From assembly GCF_024166365.1 (NCBI RefSeq), contig NC_064834.1, forward strand, positions 53,796,001 to 53,860,000: 64,000 nucleotides of DNA, given 5' to 3'. Of the stretch, positions 23,040 through 33,859 are shown piece by piece (position 1 is the stretch's first letter; each line of letters begins with the position of its first letter). The translations under genes were made by a program, and so were the position numbers. Below the pieces are notes generated by a model. It saw only the letters and a program-made list of their open reading frames with translations, ran no database searches and was not told the DNA's origin. Origin of the DNA: Elephas maximus indicus. Lineage: Eukaryota; Chordata; Mammalia; Proboscidea; Elephantidae.

Positions 23040-24640
23040 CCCGCCCCCCTCCCCCCAAGACCCTGGAGAGCCGAAACAAGTTTGCAAAGTGTAAACTGGG
23101 GTTCTAGGCGACCCACTGCAGCCCACCCCACCGCACAAGCAGCAGCTGGGCAGGCGCTGCTGGGTAAACGGTCATGCCACTGGCCAGGGACATTCTGTCT
23201 GGCTGCCCGCCACAGAGCCTGCTTGGGCGAGACCCACCTCGTCTCTCCGGACATTCTGTCCACTTGGAGCCCCGCTCCGCAGGCATTCCGTCCGATTCCG
23301 AAGCGGCCACAGGCCGGGACCCATCCAGGCCCTGACACCCTAAGACGGACGCGCCAGACCCGCCGCCCAGTCACTCGGGCCGCCTAGCCTCGGTACTGTG
23401 CCCGCACAGCGGCCATCTGACCCGGTCGCGGCCAGACTCTCCCAACACAGCTCCCATTCCAACTGCGGAGCAGCTAAGAAGGGAAGCGTGTGCGACCAGG
23501 GGTCTGAGCCCGGGCGGAAGGGCGTCAGGCGCCGCCAACTGCCCCCATGCTGGGCGGCAGCGAAGAACTCGCCATGCTGGCCAGGACCTCAGCAACCCCT
23601 TCGGCTGCCACGGCCGCCTGCCCCGCGCCCCGGGATTCCAGGGCGCTTTCTGGTAATGGTTTCCGACTCTCTACTCCTTGCCTCGTGGAGCCCCTGTCCT
23701 GGCTTCAGGGCTCCGGCTTCCCTCAGGGTCCCCCGAGTCTCCCTTTTCTGGTCCCTCAGGTCCTGACCCCGAGTTTCCCTCTTTCCAAGTCCTCGCCCCA
23801 GGTTTGCAGTCCGCCCTCCCAGCCTGGCCTTGTTCCCCGGGCACCGGAGTCCAGCCGCCCCAGGTCCTGTTTCAGGGATTCCTAGGTTCATCTCTGGCCC
23901 TCTGGTCCAGGGAGCCCCTGCGTGGCGCATGGTCGAGCACTCACAGTGCGTCCCGCAGCAGGCAGATTCTCGGCAGCGGCGGTCTGGAGGGCAGGCAGGG
24001 GCCAGGGGCCGGGCACCCGGCCGGGGTGGGGGCCGCCCCCCTGCGCCCGGGCCGCCGACTGGCCTGGCGCTCCCGGACTCGCGGAGGGAGAGCGTGAGCC
24101 TTACCGCGGACTGCTACCCCCCGCCGGCGCCCATTCACTTTATGGCAGGCCAGGGCGCCCCCAGCCCGCCGCCGAGCGCCTCGCGGGTCGGGCCCCACCC
24201 CCTTCCAGCTGCGCTCCCCGGACTCCGCCCTTTCCAGCTGTGAGTCTTCAGACCCCGCCTTCGGGGGAGGGGTCCGGCCGACGGCCCGCCAAGAATCCCG
24301 CCCCCTGGCCAATCGGAGGCAAGCCTCAGCAACTGGGCCACTCCCCTCCCCACGTGGCCGGGACTCGGCTCGGGTAAGGACACTGGCAGAGGCAAGCCCG
24401 CGAGAGTAGAGCGGGCCGGGTAGCCCCGGGGAGTCAGGGCTGGAGGGCGTCTAGGTAGGGCAGGGCTGCCACCTAGAGAGAATGAAGGGGTGCCAGGGGA
24501 GAGGGCTGCCGGGGTGGGCCGCTGGGGCGCCGGATGGGAGGGCGCACCGGCCTGGAGGGGCCTCCGGATCGCTGCGCTCAGACTTCGCCTCCGCTCAAGT
24601 TTCCCCGATTTTCTCCACTTGTCGCTGTCCGTCTCTCCGC
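23040..24640. promoter_or_regulatory. PITX3: CpG island at the PITX3 5' end
   Basis: CpG-dense, GC-rich sequence on the scale of a developmental-gene island. It contains the proposed PITX3 exon 1 donor near 24105, a CCAAT box near 24308, a CACGTGG E-box near 24353 and a CATAAA TATA-like element at 24139-24145 when read on the minus strand. A trio of GGACATTCTGTC-like repeats lies at its far side. Confidence 0.8.
24105..24250 (-). other. PITX3: Probable PITX3 noncoding exon 1 (start uncertain)
   Basis: On the minus strand a good donor (TCCGCG followed by GTAAGG) ends a GC-rich block at 24105. Its distance from the coding exons gives a gene length of about 11.7 kb, close to the human gene. The 5' boundary is a guess. 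The TATA-like element at 24139-24145 would leave too short an exon, so a start further upstream is more likely. Confidence 0.4.
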
Positions 24641-24845
24641 CCTTTTGTCTCTGCTCCAATCCTCCCACTCTCGCCTTTATTTCCTCTTCTTTCTCTTCCG
24701 CCGTTTAGCTCCTTTTTGTCCTTTTCCTTCCTCATCTGCCACGTTGAGACTAACTTCTTTGACTTGCTGCACCTCTTTTTCCTCCCATCTTTCTCTCTTC
24801 CTCTTTTCTACTCTCTCTTTCCTCTTTTTTCCTCTCTTCCAAGGA
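24595..24845. repeat. Polypyrimidine-rich tract
   Basis: About 250 bases dominated by C and T on the plus strand, with repeated TCTTTCTCTTCC- and CTCTTTCCTC-like words and no clear tandem unit. It separates the PITX3 island from the downstream intergenic sequence. Confidence 0.7.
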
Positions 24846-26340
24846 AGGTGGCTTCATCAAGAAAGCAGAGCTTTGGAATGAGACAGACCAAGGCGGGTAT
24901 TCCAACCCTGCTACCAACCACACCATCATGGAGTGACCTTGGACAAGTAACTATCATTCCTCCCAACCCAGATAATTAAAGGAGGCTCCCGCTGGGCCTC
25001 AGGGCTTCGACTGGGCGCTTCTCAGAGGTGTGATCGGATTGCCTGTCGGTTTGCTTCCACGGCTTGCCCAGGCTCTGCTCTCCCAGCCTCACAGGCCTGG
25101 CTTCCCCCTAGTGGTACCCAGTTCAGTCCTGTGAGCAAGGTGTGACCTTCCTGCTTGCTGGTTAGGGAGTTGCAAGGGACAAGACAGAACCCCAAGGAGT
25201 GTGTGGAGTCAGGCTGGGTTGAATCAGATGTCTAGCCTATTATTGTTCCTGTGATCCTCCTTGCAAGTAACCTCTATTACCCCATCCACCATATTGAAGG
25301 GATCAGCTTATATATTGTCCTCCACTAGACTGAGATTTAGGAGGGCAAGGACCATGTCCTCATATTTATATCCCTAGGCGTAATGTAGAAACTCAATAAA
25401 CATGTCATACTGAAATCTAAGAGGGAGATGTTCTGCCTGGTGAGATGATGGTTGGTGGGTAGGAGGGGCTACAGCACTGTCATCACTCTCCTCCTTATTT
25501 CTAACCTACAATCACACTTCACGTTTTTAGGCAAGGTTGGTGAATTTCTGGAAGTATGTGGGAGTAGAGATGGGAGAGTAGGGAGTTTTGGCTAACTTAG
25601 AGGATTTTCCAGTTGGCTATCCATTACCTCACAATCTGAGACAGGTCCAGATCAACTCTCAGTTTTGAAATGAAGAGGAAAACGGCTTAGAGATGCTGTG
25701 GAAAGGGTGCTATGGTGGTTGTATCTTCTTTCCCTGACTCCCTTTGGGTGAAAGAGGAAAGATTCTCTGCTGGGCCCAGAGACCAGGAGGCCAACATCCA
25801 TGTGCAGAGAGCTGTTGAGGAGTTCTTCAGGTCTGATATCATGTCTGATGGGTTCTTCAAATTAGAGGACCTAGCACATGGATGGTCCCTGGTTGCCTGG
25901 TCTTGAGACTGCATTCCTATGAGGTTAGGTATGGAGGTTCCTTGGGTTTGTGTCATCCATAGATGGGAGGAAACGGGGAGAGGATTGGTATCTTTCTTCA
26001 CTGCCCCTCAGCAGCTTCTTCAGGTCTGCAGGAGCACGTGGGCTCCACTTCAGCAGATAGGCTGGGAATTGCACCATTCAACATGCAAGGAGAAAACTCA
26101 TCCTCCTATCTTCTTCCTACACTCACTTCTAGGCAGTTCTGAATATTCTAGTAACCTCTGTCATCTCTTGCAAGAAAAAGAGGCAGCTGGGAGCAGTAAA
26201 GTGAAGACTGTAGTGGGCATCCAGCCCTCAGGTTTCTTAGTATTTCTATAGCAATCAGGAAAGACTTCAGTTTCCTGTCACTGGTGACATGATCTAACCT
26301 GTATGATTAGCTTTTTTTCCTTGTAGGTAAGGTGTGTTGA
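24846..26340. other. PITX3-GBF1 intergenic sequence
   Basis: Contains a MIR-like fragment near 24870-24980 (GAGTGACCTTGGACAAGTAA) and an L2/MIR3-like tail near 25325-25410 (GAGGGCAAGGACCATGTCCT with CTCAATAAA). Between them I see no coding or repeat signal. Confidence 0.5.
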
Positions 26341-26345
26341 AGGGG

Positions 26346-26868
26346 GTATTGGTGATTCAATGGTAGAATTCACACCTTCTATATGAGAGACTTTGGAAAC
26401 CCTGGTGGCATAGTGGTTAAGTGCTATGGCTGCTAACCAAAAGGTCGGCAGTTTGAATCCACCAGGCACTCCTTGGAAACTCTACGGGGCAGTTCTACTC
26501 TGACCCATAGGGTCACTATGAGTCAGAACCGACTCGATGGCAGTGGGTTTGGTTTTTTGGTTTATATGAGAGACCTCGTTTTGATTCCTAGCCAGTGCAT
26601 CTGGTGCACAGCCACCACCTGTCTGTCAGTGGAGGCTTGGTGTTGCTGTGATGTTGAACAGGTTTCAGCAACACTTCCAGGTTAAGATGGACTAGGAAGA
26701 AAGGCTTGGTGATCTACTTCTGAAAATTAGCCAACGAAAACCCTATGGATCACAGTGGTCAGATCCCCAACCTATCATGGGGTTGGTGCAGGACTGGGCA
26801 GCGTTTCCTTCCATTGTGTATGAGGTTGCCATGAGTGGGGCAGAGTCTAAGGCAGCTAATAACAGTGA
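26346..26868 (+). mobile_element. tRNA-Gly-derived SINE split by an AfroSINE
   Basis: The left piece (26346-26379, TATTGGTGATTCAATGGTAG) and the right piece resuming after 26574 (TTTTGATTCCTAGCCAGTGC) together resemble the two halves of tRNA-Gly, with box A- and box B-like segments. The tail from about 26640 (TTGAACAGGTTTCAGCA, then GGTGATCTACTTCTGAAAAT) is RTE-like and resembles those at 40278-40510 and 2795-2890. An AfroSINE has inserted in the anticodon-arm region. It is a SINE, not a tRNA gene: the arms are decayed and the tail is fused. Confidence 0.75.
26380..26574 (+). mobile_element. AfroSINE with perfect 12-bp target duplication
   Basis: A complete short-form AfroSINE (body about 26393-26562) starting GGAAACCCTGGTGGCATAGT and ending GGTTTGGTTTTTTGG. 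It is flanked by TATATGAGAGAC at 26380-26391 and 26563-26574, identical over 12 bases. Its near-consensus sequence suggests a relatively young insertion. Confidence 0.95.
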
Positions 26869-26984
26869 GCGTTGAGGCTTGATATTAGGCGGCAGAGTCA
26901 GAGTCACAGCCTGATAGGATTAAGGCATAGGAGGTAGAGAGCGACAGTGAAAAAGCTAGCTGGGCTGAGGGTGAGGATACTTGT

Positions 26985-27125
26985 GTTTATCCCTCTGCTC
27001 TGCTGTTAACTACCTGTGTGAACGTGGGGCCACCTTTCCAGCCTCAGTTTCCTGCTAAGTAAAATGAGGACCCTTGAATTAGATATCCAAGGTTTCTGTC
27101 ATTTTCCATTTTCTGTATTTCTGGA
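26985..27125 (+). repeat. MIR, sense
   Basis: Contains TTAACTACCTGTGTGAACGT, CCAGCCTCAGTTTCC and AAAATGAGGACCC in MIR order. It lies just upstream of the GBF1 CpG-rich promoter. Confidence 0.7.
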
Positions 27126-27159
27126 TGATAGGAATGGGACAGATGACGCAGAAACTGGG

Positions 27160-27800
27160 ATGGGATGCTAACCGAGACACCCATGAAAAGCCAAATAGCA
27201 GACAGGCAGACGGGGGAGGCGGGCAGGTGGGGTAAGGGGGCGGGGGTGGGGAGGGTGGAGATAGAACGCCGAACTGATCCTACGATGGAGGTAGCCCAGC
27301 ACCACCTGAAAAAGAATGATCCCTTAAGGGGCTTGGTCTCGGTTCAGGTGACTATGAATGGGTGTGTCCCGGGGAAGTCGGGGCGCCAGCTCAGGCTCAA
27401 AAAGGACCCCGCCCCCTTTCCAGCAAATCGTTGTCTTTCTCCCCATAATGCCCAGCAGCCACTGTCAAGCCGCACACTGCAACCGAACTCGACCTAACTC
27501 CACCTCTCCAACAGCTCCGCACAATTCCTCATTGTTCATTGGCTTTTGTAATTGTCAGTCAGAGAGTCCTAGTATCCGTTGGTTGTCCCCTATCTACCCT
27601 TTTCTGTCCCGTGTAATCTCGCCTAGTTAGGCACTCCCCGCCTCCTGAAGCCTATTTCCTTTCTTCGATTGGATAACTGGAATGCCACTTTTCATAGTAC
27701 AAAGCTATGATTGGCTGTGTGCGGTAGGGCTCGCGCAGTTACCAGGCAGCGGGCTAGACTGAGGCTAGTTACCACGTCAGTGAGCTGACTGGGAAGGTAG
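27160..27800 (+). promoter_or_regulatory. GBF1: GBF1 promoter with three CCAAT boxes
   Basis: GC-rich, TATA-less region upstream of GBF1 exon 1. ATTGG (CCAAT on the other strand) occurs at 27538, 27668 and 27710, the kind of cluster bound by NF-Y in housekeeping promoters. GC boxes lie around 27225-27250 and 27408. The pattern fits a broadly expressed Golgi gene. Confidence 0.7.
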
Positions 27801-28016
27801 CCGGCTCCACCGCCCGGCCCGGCCGACTTATCCCGGCCGACTTCGTGGTCCCACTGTGGCTTCGGACTCAACTTCTAGGAAGCGGGCTCCTTCCCTTCTT
27901 CCACCTACCATCAGAGCCGGGAGAGCCACTTGGAGACACCTCCGGGGCCCGGGCTGGACATGAGCAGCAGCTGCCGGTCCTGGGACTAGGCCCCGCCATT
28001 TTGGATCCGCTGACAG
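27800..28016 (+). other. GBF1: GBF1 noncoding exon 1 (start approximate)
   Basis: A GC-rich leader ending at a donor (CTGACAG followed by GTCAGC) at 28016. It would splice to the acceptor at 40566, ten bases before the GBF1 ATG. A YY1-like CCGCCATTTTGG lies at about 27994-28005. A nine-codon upstream ORF starts at 27960. The 5' boundary is inferred from the promoter layout. Confidence 0.65.
27960..27989 (+). CDS. Nine-codon upstream ORF in the GBF1 leader
   Basis: ATG with G at -3 encodes MSSSCRSWD and a TAG stop, wholly within the proposed exon 1. If translated it could lower or condition initiation at the GBF1 ATG. Whether it is translated is unknown. Confidence 0.4.
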   Translation: MSSSCRSWD

Positions 28017-31000
28017 GTCAGCGAAGTCTCCCTGTAGAGTTCCAGTGTCGTGAAGGTCGGCCTGACATCGCGATAGGGAATACAAGGAGAAGGCCCTTAA
28101 GTTGGACGGTCCGGGGTGGCTTAAGGGCTCAGAGGGCAGGAGTAAGACGAGGGATGTATTGTTGTGGTAGGGAACTTGGAGGTGTAGAGGGGGCAAAGGT
28201 CAGGTTCCTGCTACAGGAGAGGCGATTCAGCTCTGACTTGAGATACGTTGCGGGTGCCCGAATCCTTCCTGTGTTCCCAGGTGTAACCTAGCCTTCAACT
28301 CCTCTCTTCCGAAGCTTTCTATGTCCCGAAGAGCCCAGTCCTCAAAAGCTGAAAACAAACCCAAGCAGCATTGTATCTACTCTTAAGGGTTGGTTTTTAA
28401 AGCTTAGATATGAGAGCCTCTAGATCCTATATAGCGTCCAGTTAGGTCTGATTGTCTCAATACAACTGAACTGCCTCATTAATACTGGATGGTGAACGAG
28501 TGCAGCCTACACTAAGTGAGAAGAGGTGTGGAAGGGTTGAGGCCAGCAGCATGAGGGGCTGGGCTATGAGAAGGCTTTCCTCTTATAGGACAACTCAACT
28601 GCCAGTCTGGATCTGTATGTAAACACTGGACTTCTTCTGAGCCTGTTCCTTCTTTTATACAGTCTCTTACAAATATCTCTTCTGGTGTATTTTTTTTAGT
28701 TGGCATACTCACCTCCCTTCCTGCCAGGTCTTCTCTTCCCTTGGCCTAGGGAGATGAGGTTTAATCACAAGGAAGCCATTCTGTTATAACATATTTGGCT
28801 GGAGAGCAGAGAGGGATTTGAATCTGGCGAAGTTTGGTATTGTTGGTCTATTATTTTTAGTGGGTGAAAAGCATCATGAGAGACGTTGGATCAATTTAAA
28901 AGTAGTAGGGTGAATGATGGAACATAATCCCAAACATCACCCCAAAGAGTGCAGTTTATGGCACTGTGATGACCTTTGATAAACTGCTGTGTTGTAAAGT
29001 TGTAAAAATTCCCTAAGGGTAAAGCGTGCTCTTAGAAATGAGAAATAGTATAGTGTTTTTTAATGCACAACTTAGAAACGTGTATGCTTTTAATAAATTC
29101 AGGTATACAAGACCCTACTCTAGGCTCTGTGGATGATACAAATGGAAACATCTGTTCGGGGATTACTCTGTTCATTTTATGCACTTCTCAAAAGTGGTAG
29201 CATGTATGTGCAGTGACCTAGTTACAGCATGTCGTACAGTTAAAAGCAGGCACAACTTAACACCTCTCGGCATGTAGTGGGCACTCAATAAATGTTATTT
29301 GTACTCGGCATTAGTTTTAGTATGTGACCAGGATTTGTGGCCTAGTTCTGATCCTAGCAGTCAGAAACACTGCACTTTCGCTTGGTGAGGTAGTTAATAA
29401 GGAGCATCAAAACCTTTTAGTGTTGGAAGAGAAAACTATCTAGGATCTTAGAATGACTGAACTCAGTTTCTTGCTACCTTCTGGCCTTCTGAAATTGTGT
29501 GCGTGTTTGTGTTGTGTGGGAGGGATAGCACTTATTGTTTACATTTATTGATTTAAAATAAATGGGTTGGAAATGTTACAGGAAACTATTTGCGTTTTAA
29601 CTTACTGATCCAACTTGCAGAATTTCCAAAAAAGTAGTTGGAAGTGGCAAATGAAATGACATAGCCAGCCCAGGAAGTACTGCGTTTGATCAGCCTGCCT
29701 TGCCCACCAGGCCATTGCCCTGTTGAGTTCATTTGTTTTGCATAATGGACAATCTAGTGTTTGGGTGGATAGTATGACCAATCCAGCATCTTTTCAGTTG
29801 GGCCTTCGGGTGACAATAGAGGAACCAGTTGTTCTTTATTATAAAGTCATTTTTCAGATAGAAGTAGTTCTTCACCCCAACTCCATCCCCAAATTACAAA
29901 ATTTGTCTTTTCAAGACTTGTATTTGAGCTGCTTTTTAATGGTGGCTGTAGACAGACAATAGGTTCCAATTTTGACAGTGATGATTATTGGCACAGTGGA
30001 AACTCAGGTTGTAGACATATCTCCTCATGAGTAGCTGGGCACCAATCCCAATATGAGCTCAGTTTTCAGAATTCCGCTACCATTTTACTTCTCCATGTTC
30101 CAGAAGACAGGATGACTGCCACTTTTAGGTAATAACTTCATTGATAAGGTACTCTGACTACTGAGGACAGCTAGAAAGAAAGAAGATACAGCTTCTGTTC
30201 TTGAAAAGACTTACTATATTTATAGAGTACTCACTGGAAGGATCATCCTAGCTTTTGTATGCCACTTCTAATTGATTGATCACACTCTATCCCTTCGTTT
30301 CAGTGTGGCTGATTAGAAAAACTCTGCTATTGGGGAACTGATGTATAAATTTAATTGGCTGCTGTTGAGCATCCATTTTTCCTCTTTTCATATATTTGAG
30401 TATGTTCAACTGCCTTGTTTAATTAAATGAAAATATAATATAGCAGTGTGCTGATTTGGAGTCCCAATAGTAGTAGAAGTAATGATTTTGTTGCCATCAT
30501 ATAAACCAGGGGTATAAGCTCAAATATCTCTGAGTATCAGGCAGGTGATGTAAATGAGTGAAGTGGGTAAGGTGGAAATGTATTAGGGTGTAGTGGGTAC
30601 TGTGGTGAACTGCAAAACCTATCCCCTTATTTAAAGGGAGCAGCTGGTATTCAGTTAGCCTGTTGTAATTATTTGGGAGTGTGGGCCCAGTCTTCCTATT
30701 TTTCAGGAAAACCTGGAAATGCAGATCATTGTGTTTTAAACTGTTGACAACTAGTTTAAAAAAAATCTTTAAGCCTTTCACATGCCAAACAAAATATGTC
30801 TGTGGACTGGATTCTGCTCAATGGCCATTGGATGGTGACATCTGATATACACAGATGGGCAGGCCTTACAAAACATAATCGCTGTAGTTCTCTATGTACA
30901 GTTACACAAATGAACTTTTTTTTCTTTGCCTTATTCTGCCAACTGTTGCCATTATATGTTGGGTGCCCTGGGTAATGATTAAAAGATGAGTGAGAGAAGC

Positions 31001-32143
31001 CGTGTTCACTTTTTCATCTCCAAGCTGGCAGGAGAGAGAGTTTTGGACATATTTCAGTGGCTCACTTGGTATGTGGCTCTTGGGATAGTTTCAGAACCTC
31101 AGAGAGAGAGGAGGTGACCTTACAGAGCTGGAGGTACACTGGTCACCTGATTATCAGGTTTGGGAGGATTTTCCAGCTCTACCTTGTCAGGGCACTAGCT
31201 TTCTTCCTAGTTTGACTTTCTCTTGCCTCTACTCTTGGAGTAAATCTCTTGAGCTCAGTAACTTGTTTACTAATTCCGTAATTCTAGGTCCCTCTCAATA
31301 AAGCACAAAACTATGGCGTGTTCCTTGGCTAGCTCTGGAAACCTGAAAAGCTCTGCATCTTTAGTACTTCCCTGGGCCACTCAAGGAATGAAGTGAATAT
31401 AAACCTCAGAATGGCCAGTTAAAGGGCATTCAGCACCCTCGTACTGCCACCCTTTCTCAGAAAGCCCAGCAGAGTTTTCTTGGTTTTTACAGCTGTACAC
31501 TATGAAAAAGAAAGAAAACATTGAGTCCTTGTCTTTGGACAACCTAATTTCTAATTAGATAAGGACAACTATTAAAAGTGATTAAGAAAAAAAAGGTAAT
31601 TAAGAAAAAAGCCGCCAAAGCTTAAAAAATGGTGTACTATTTAGTATTTAGAACCAAAGAAAATAAGACATGTATACATATTTGAAGAATTGACATTTAC
31701 ATAAAGAATTTTATATTTCGCAGAAGAAATATGAACAAATACCATGTGAGAAGACTTTAGGAAGATAGATTGAAAATGGAAGCATTATGATTTGACTGGT
31801 GGGTAAATGTGGGCTCTTTTTGTCTATTGGTTGGCCTGCATGGAACATCTGTAACTATGGTAGAAAAAAATATGGGATACAGAAAGAAGGTTTGCCTGCC
31901 TGGCTCAGAGTCATTGTCTTCTTTGAAGTCATTATTCTCACAAGAAGTGGATGTGAAGAGGCAGTCCTGATGTTAAGTTTTATTCACTCATTCATTAAGA
32001 GTTTATTGATTTTTTTTTTCTTGCCTTACAAATGTAGGGCATTGAGAATAAAAAAGGTGAATAAATCTTTCTGAGATGATCATAAACTCGTGAGAGAGAT
32101 AGACTAAGTATAAATCAGTATAATATGTGTTTAAATACATCTG

Positions 32144-32335
32144 TGTACAAAGTGGAAACCCTGATGGCATAGCGGTTAAGTGCTACGGCTGGTAACCAAA
32201 GGGTTGGCGGTTTGAATCTGCCAGGCGCTCCTTGGAAACTCTATGGGGCAGTTCTACTCTGTCCTACAGGGTCACTATGAGTCAAAATCGACTCGACGGC
32301 ACTGGGTTTGGTTTTGGTTTTTTATGTACAAAGTG
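32144..32335 (+). mobile_element. AfroSINE with perfect 11-bp target duplication
   Basis: Body about 32155-32324, from GGAAACCCTGATGGCATAGC to GGTTTGGTTTTGG. It is flanked by TGTACAAAGTG at 32144-32154 and 32325-32335. Confidence 0.95.
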
Positions 32336-32424
32336 TTAAGGGGTAACAAAAAAGGGTTACTAATACCCTCTGGGGGTTGGGGGACTGGGTTAGCTAGGGA
32401 AGAGTTCACAGAGCAGGCATTATA

Positions 32425-32660
32425 GTAAGAGCTAACATTTTTTTAGGTTTTAATATGCTAGGCACTATGCTACATGCTTTACAGGTTTTTTATTTAGGCT
32501 TCACAACAAACCTAAGAGGAGATGTTATTATCTCCATTTTACAATGCAGAACTATAAACTGAGGCTCAGAGAGGCTTAGAAACTTGGGTAAGATCACATA
32601 GGTAGTAAGAGTCAGGACTGGAGCCTAGGTCTATCCTGACTCTGAAGCATGTTCCTATAA
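32425..32660 (-). repeat. MIR, antisense
   Basis: Contains ATTATCTCCATTTTACAATG, AACTGAGGCTCAGAGAGG and AAGATCACATAGGTAGTAAG, the reverse complement of the MIR 3' half. Confidence 0.8.
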
Positions 32661-32807
32661 CCACTGTCCTATTCTTACTCCCTTATTGACTTTTATGTAG
32701 AATGAGTAAGAGTTCACCAGATGCATAAGGGATGGGTAAGGAAAGGGAATAGCATGTGCAAAGGCAAAGAGGCAGCAAAGGTGATAACTTTAAAAAGAAG
32801 AACTTTT

Positions 32808-33705
32808 TTTAAAATTGTACTTTAGATGAAGATTTATTGAACAAACTAACTTTTAATTAAACAGTTAGTACACATACATACTGCTTTATGATATTGGTTA
32901 GCAACCCCATGACATGTCAACACTCTACCTTCTTGACCTTGGGCTCCCTATTACTAGCTTTCTTGTCCCCTCCTGCCTTCTAGTCCTTGCCCCTGGGCTG
33001 GTCCCTTTAGTCTCGTTTTGTTTTATAGGCCTGTCTGATCTTTGGATGAAGGGTGAACCTCAGGAGTGACTTCATTACTGAGCTGAGAGGGTGTCGGGGC
33101 CATACTCTTGGGGTTTCTCCGGTCTCTGTCAGGCCAGTAAGTCTGGCCTTTTTTTGTGAGTAAGAATTTTGTTCTACATTTTTTCTCCAGCTCTGTCCGG
33201 GACCCTCAGCTGTGATCCCTGTCAGAGCAGTCAGTGGTGTGGTAGCTGGACACTATCTAGTTGTTCTAGACTCAGACTGGTGGAGGCCATGGTAGTTGTG
33301 GTCCATTAGTCCCTTGGAGTAATCTTTCCCTTTTATCTTTAGTTTTCTTCATTCTCCCTTGCTCCCGAAGTGGAGTATCTTAGATGGCCAATCACAGGCT
33401 TTTAAGACCTCAGGCGCTACTCACCGAAGTGGAATGTAGAACATTTTCATTATAAACTGTGTTATGCCAGTTGAGCTAGATGTTCCCTGAGACCTTGGTC
33501 CCCACAGCCCTCAGCCCAGCAATTCGGTCCCTCAGGGAGTTTGAATGTGTCTATGGATCTTCCATGATCTTGGCTTGTATGAGTTGTGCTGGGTTCCCTA
33601 GTATTGTGTACTCTTAAACTTCACCAAAGTTGCCACTTATCTATTGTCTATTTAGCGTTTTTCCATCCACACCACTCCCCTCCCTCATAACCATCAAAGA
33701 TTGTT
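32808..33705 (-). mobile_element. 5'-truncated L1 3' end (afrotherian subfamily)
   Basis: Antisense L1 3' UTR beginning with a T run and GTACTTTAGATGAAG, then GACATGTCAACACTCT and GGTTTCTCCGGTCTCTGTCA. Near-duplicate flanks AAAAGAAGAACTTTT (about 32793-32807) and AAAAGGAAGAAACTTTT (about 33706-33722) look like a target duplication with one small difference. The same family recurs at 36050, 36985, 48677 and 57232. Confidence 0.85.
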
Positions 33706-33859
33706 AAAAGGAAGAAACTTTTGACACTCTATTTTATACATTCAGAAAATATATATTGCATATATTGGGCACCTGTGTCCCACACCTAGCTTGAAAAACA
33801 GAATATCACCAAAACTGAAGCCACAAGTGTACTTTCTTTTTCTGTTAGTGCTCCCTTCC

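Larger units (their letters stand above)
14331..24104 (-). other. PITX3: PITX3 intron 1 (about 9.8 kb)
   Basis: Inferred first intron between the proposed noncoding exon 1 near 24.1 kb and the start-codon exon. It contains MIR fragments, three AfroSINEs plus one AfroSINE fragment, a Tigger-like MITE in a MIR and a hAT-like palindromic MITE. Long stretches (about 15.2-17.1, 18.0-20.8 and 21.2-22.7 kb) have no repeat or coding signal that I recognise and may hold enhancers. The upstream limit depends on the exon 1 call. Confidence 0.5.

Noticed and set aside
24139-24145. CATAAA as the PITX3 TATA box
   Set aside because: A start about 30 bases downstream would leave only a few bases before the GTAAGG donor at 24104. 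It is kept only as a TATA-like word.
23010-24668. Several 110-170 residue frames on both strands
   Set aside because: All lie in the CpG island, where few stops occur by chance. None resembles a known protein and the frames overlap each other.
26346-26610. Possible functional tRNA-Gly gene
   Set aside because: The cloverleaf arms are mutated, an AfroSINE interrupts the anticodon arm, and an RTE-type tail follows. It is a SINE head.
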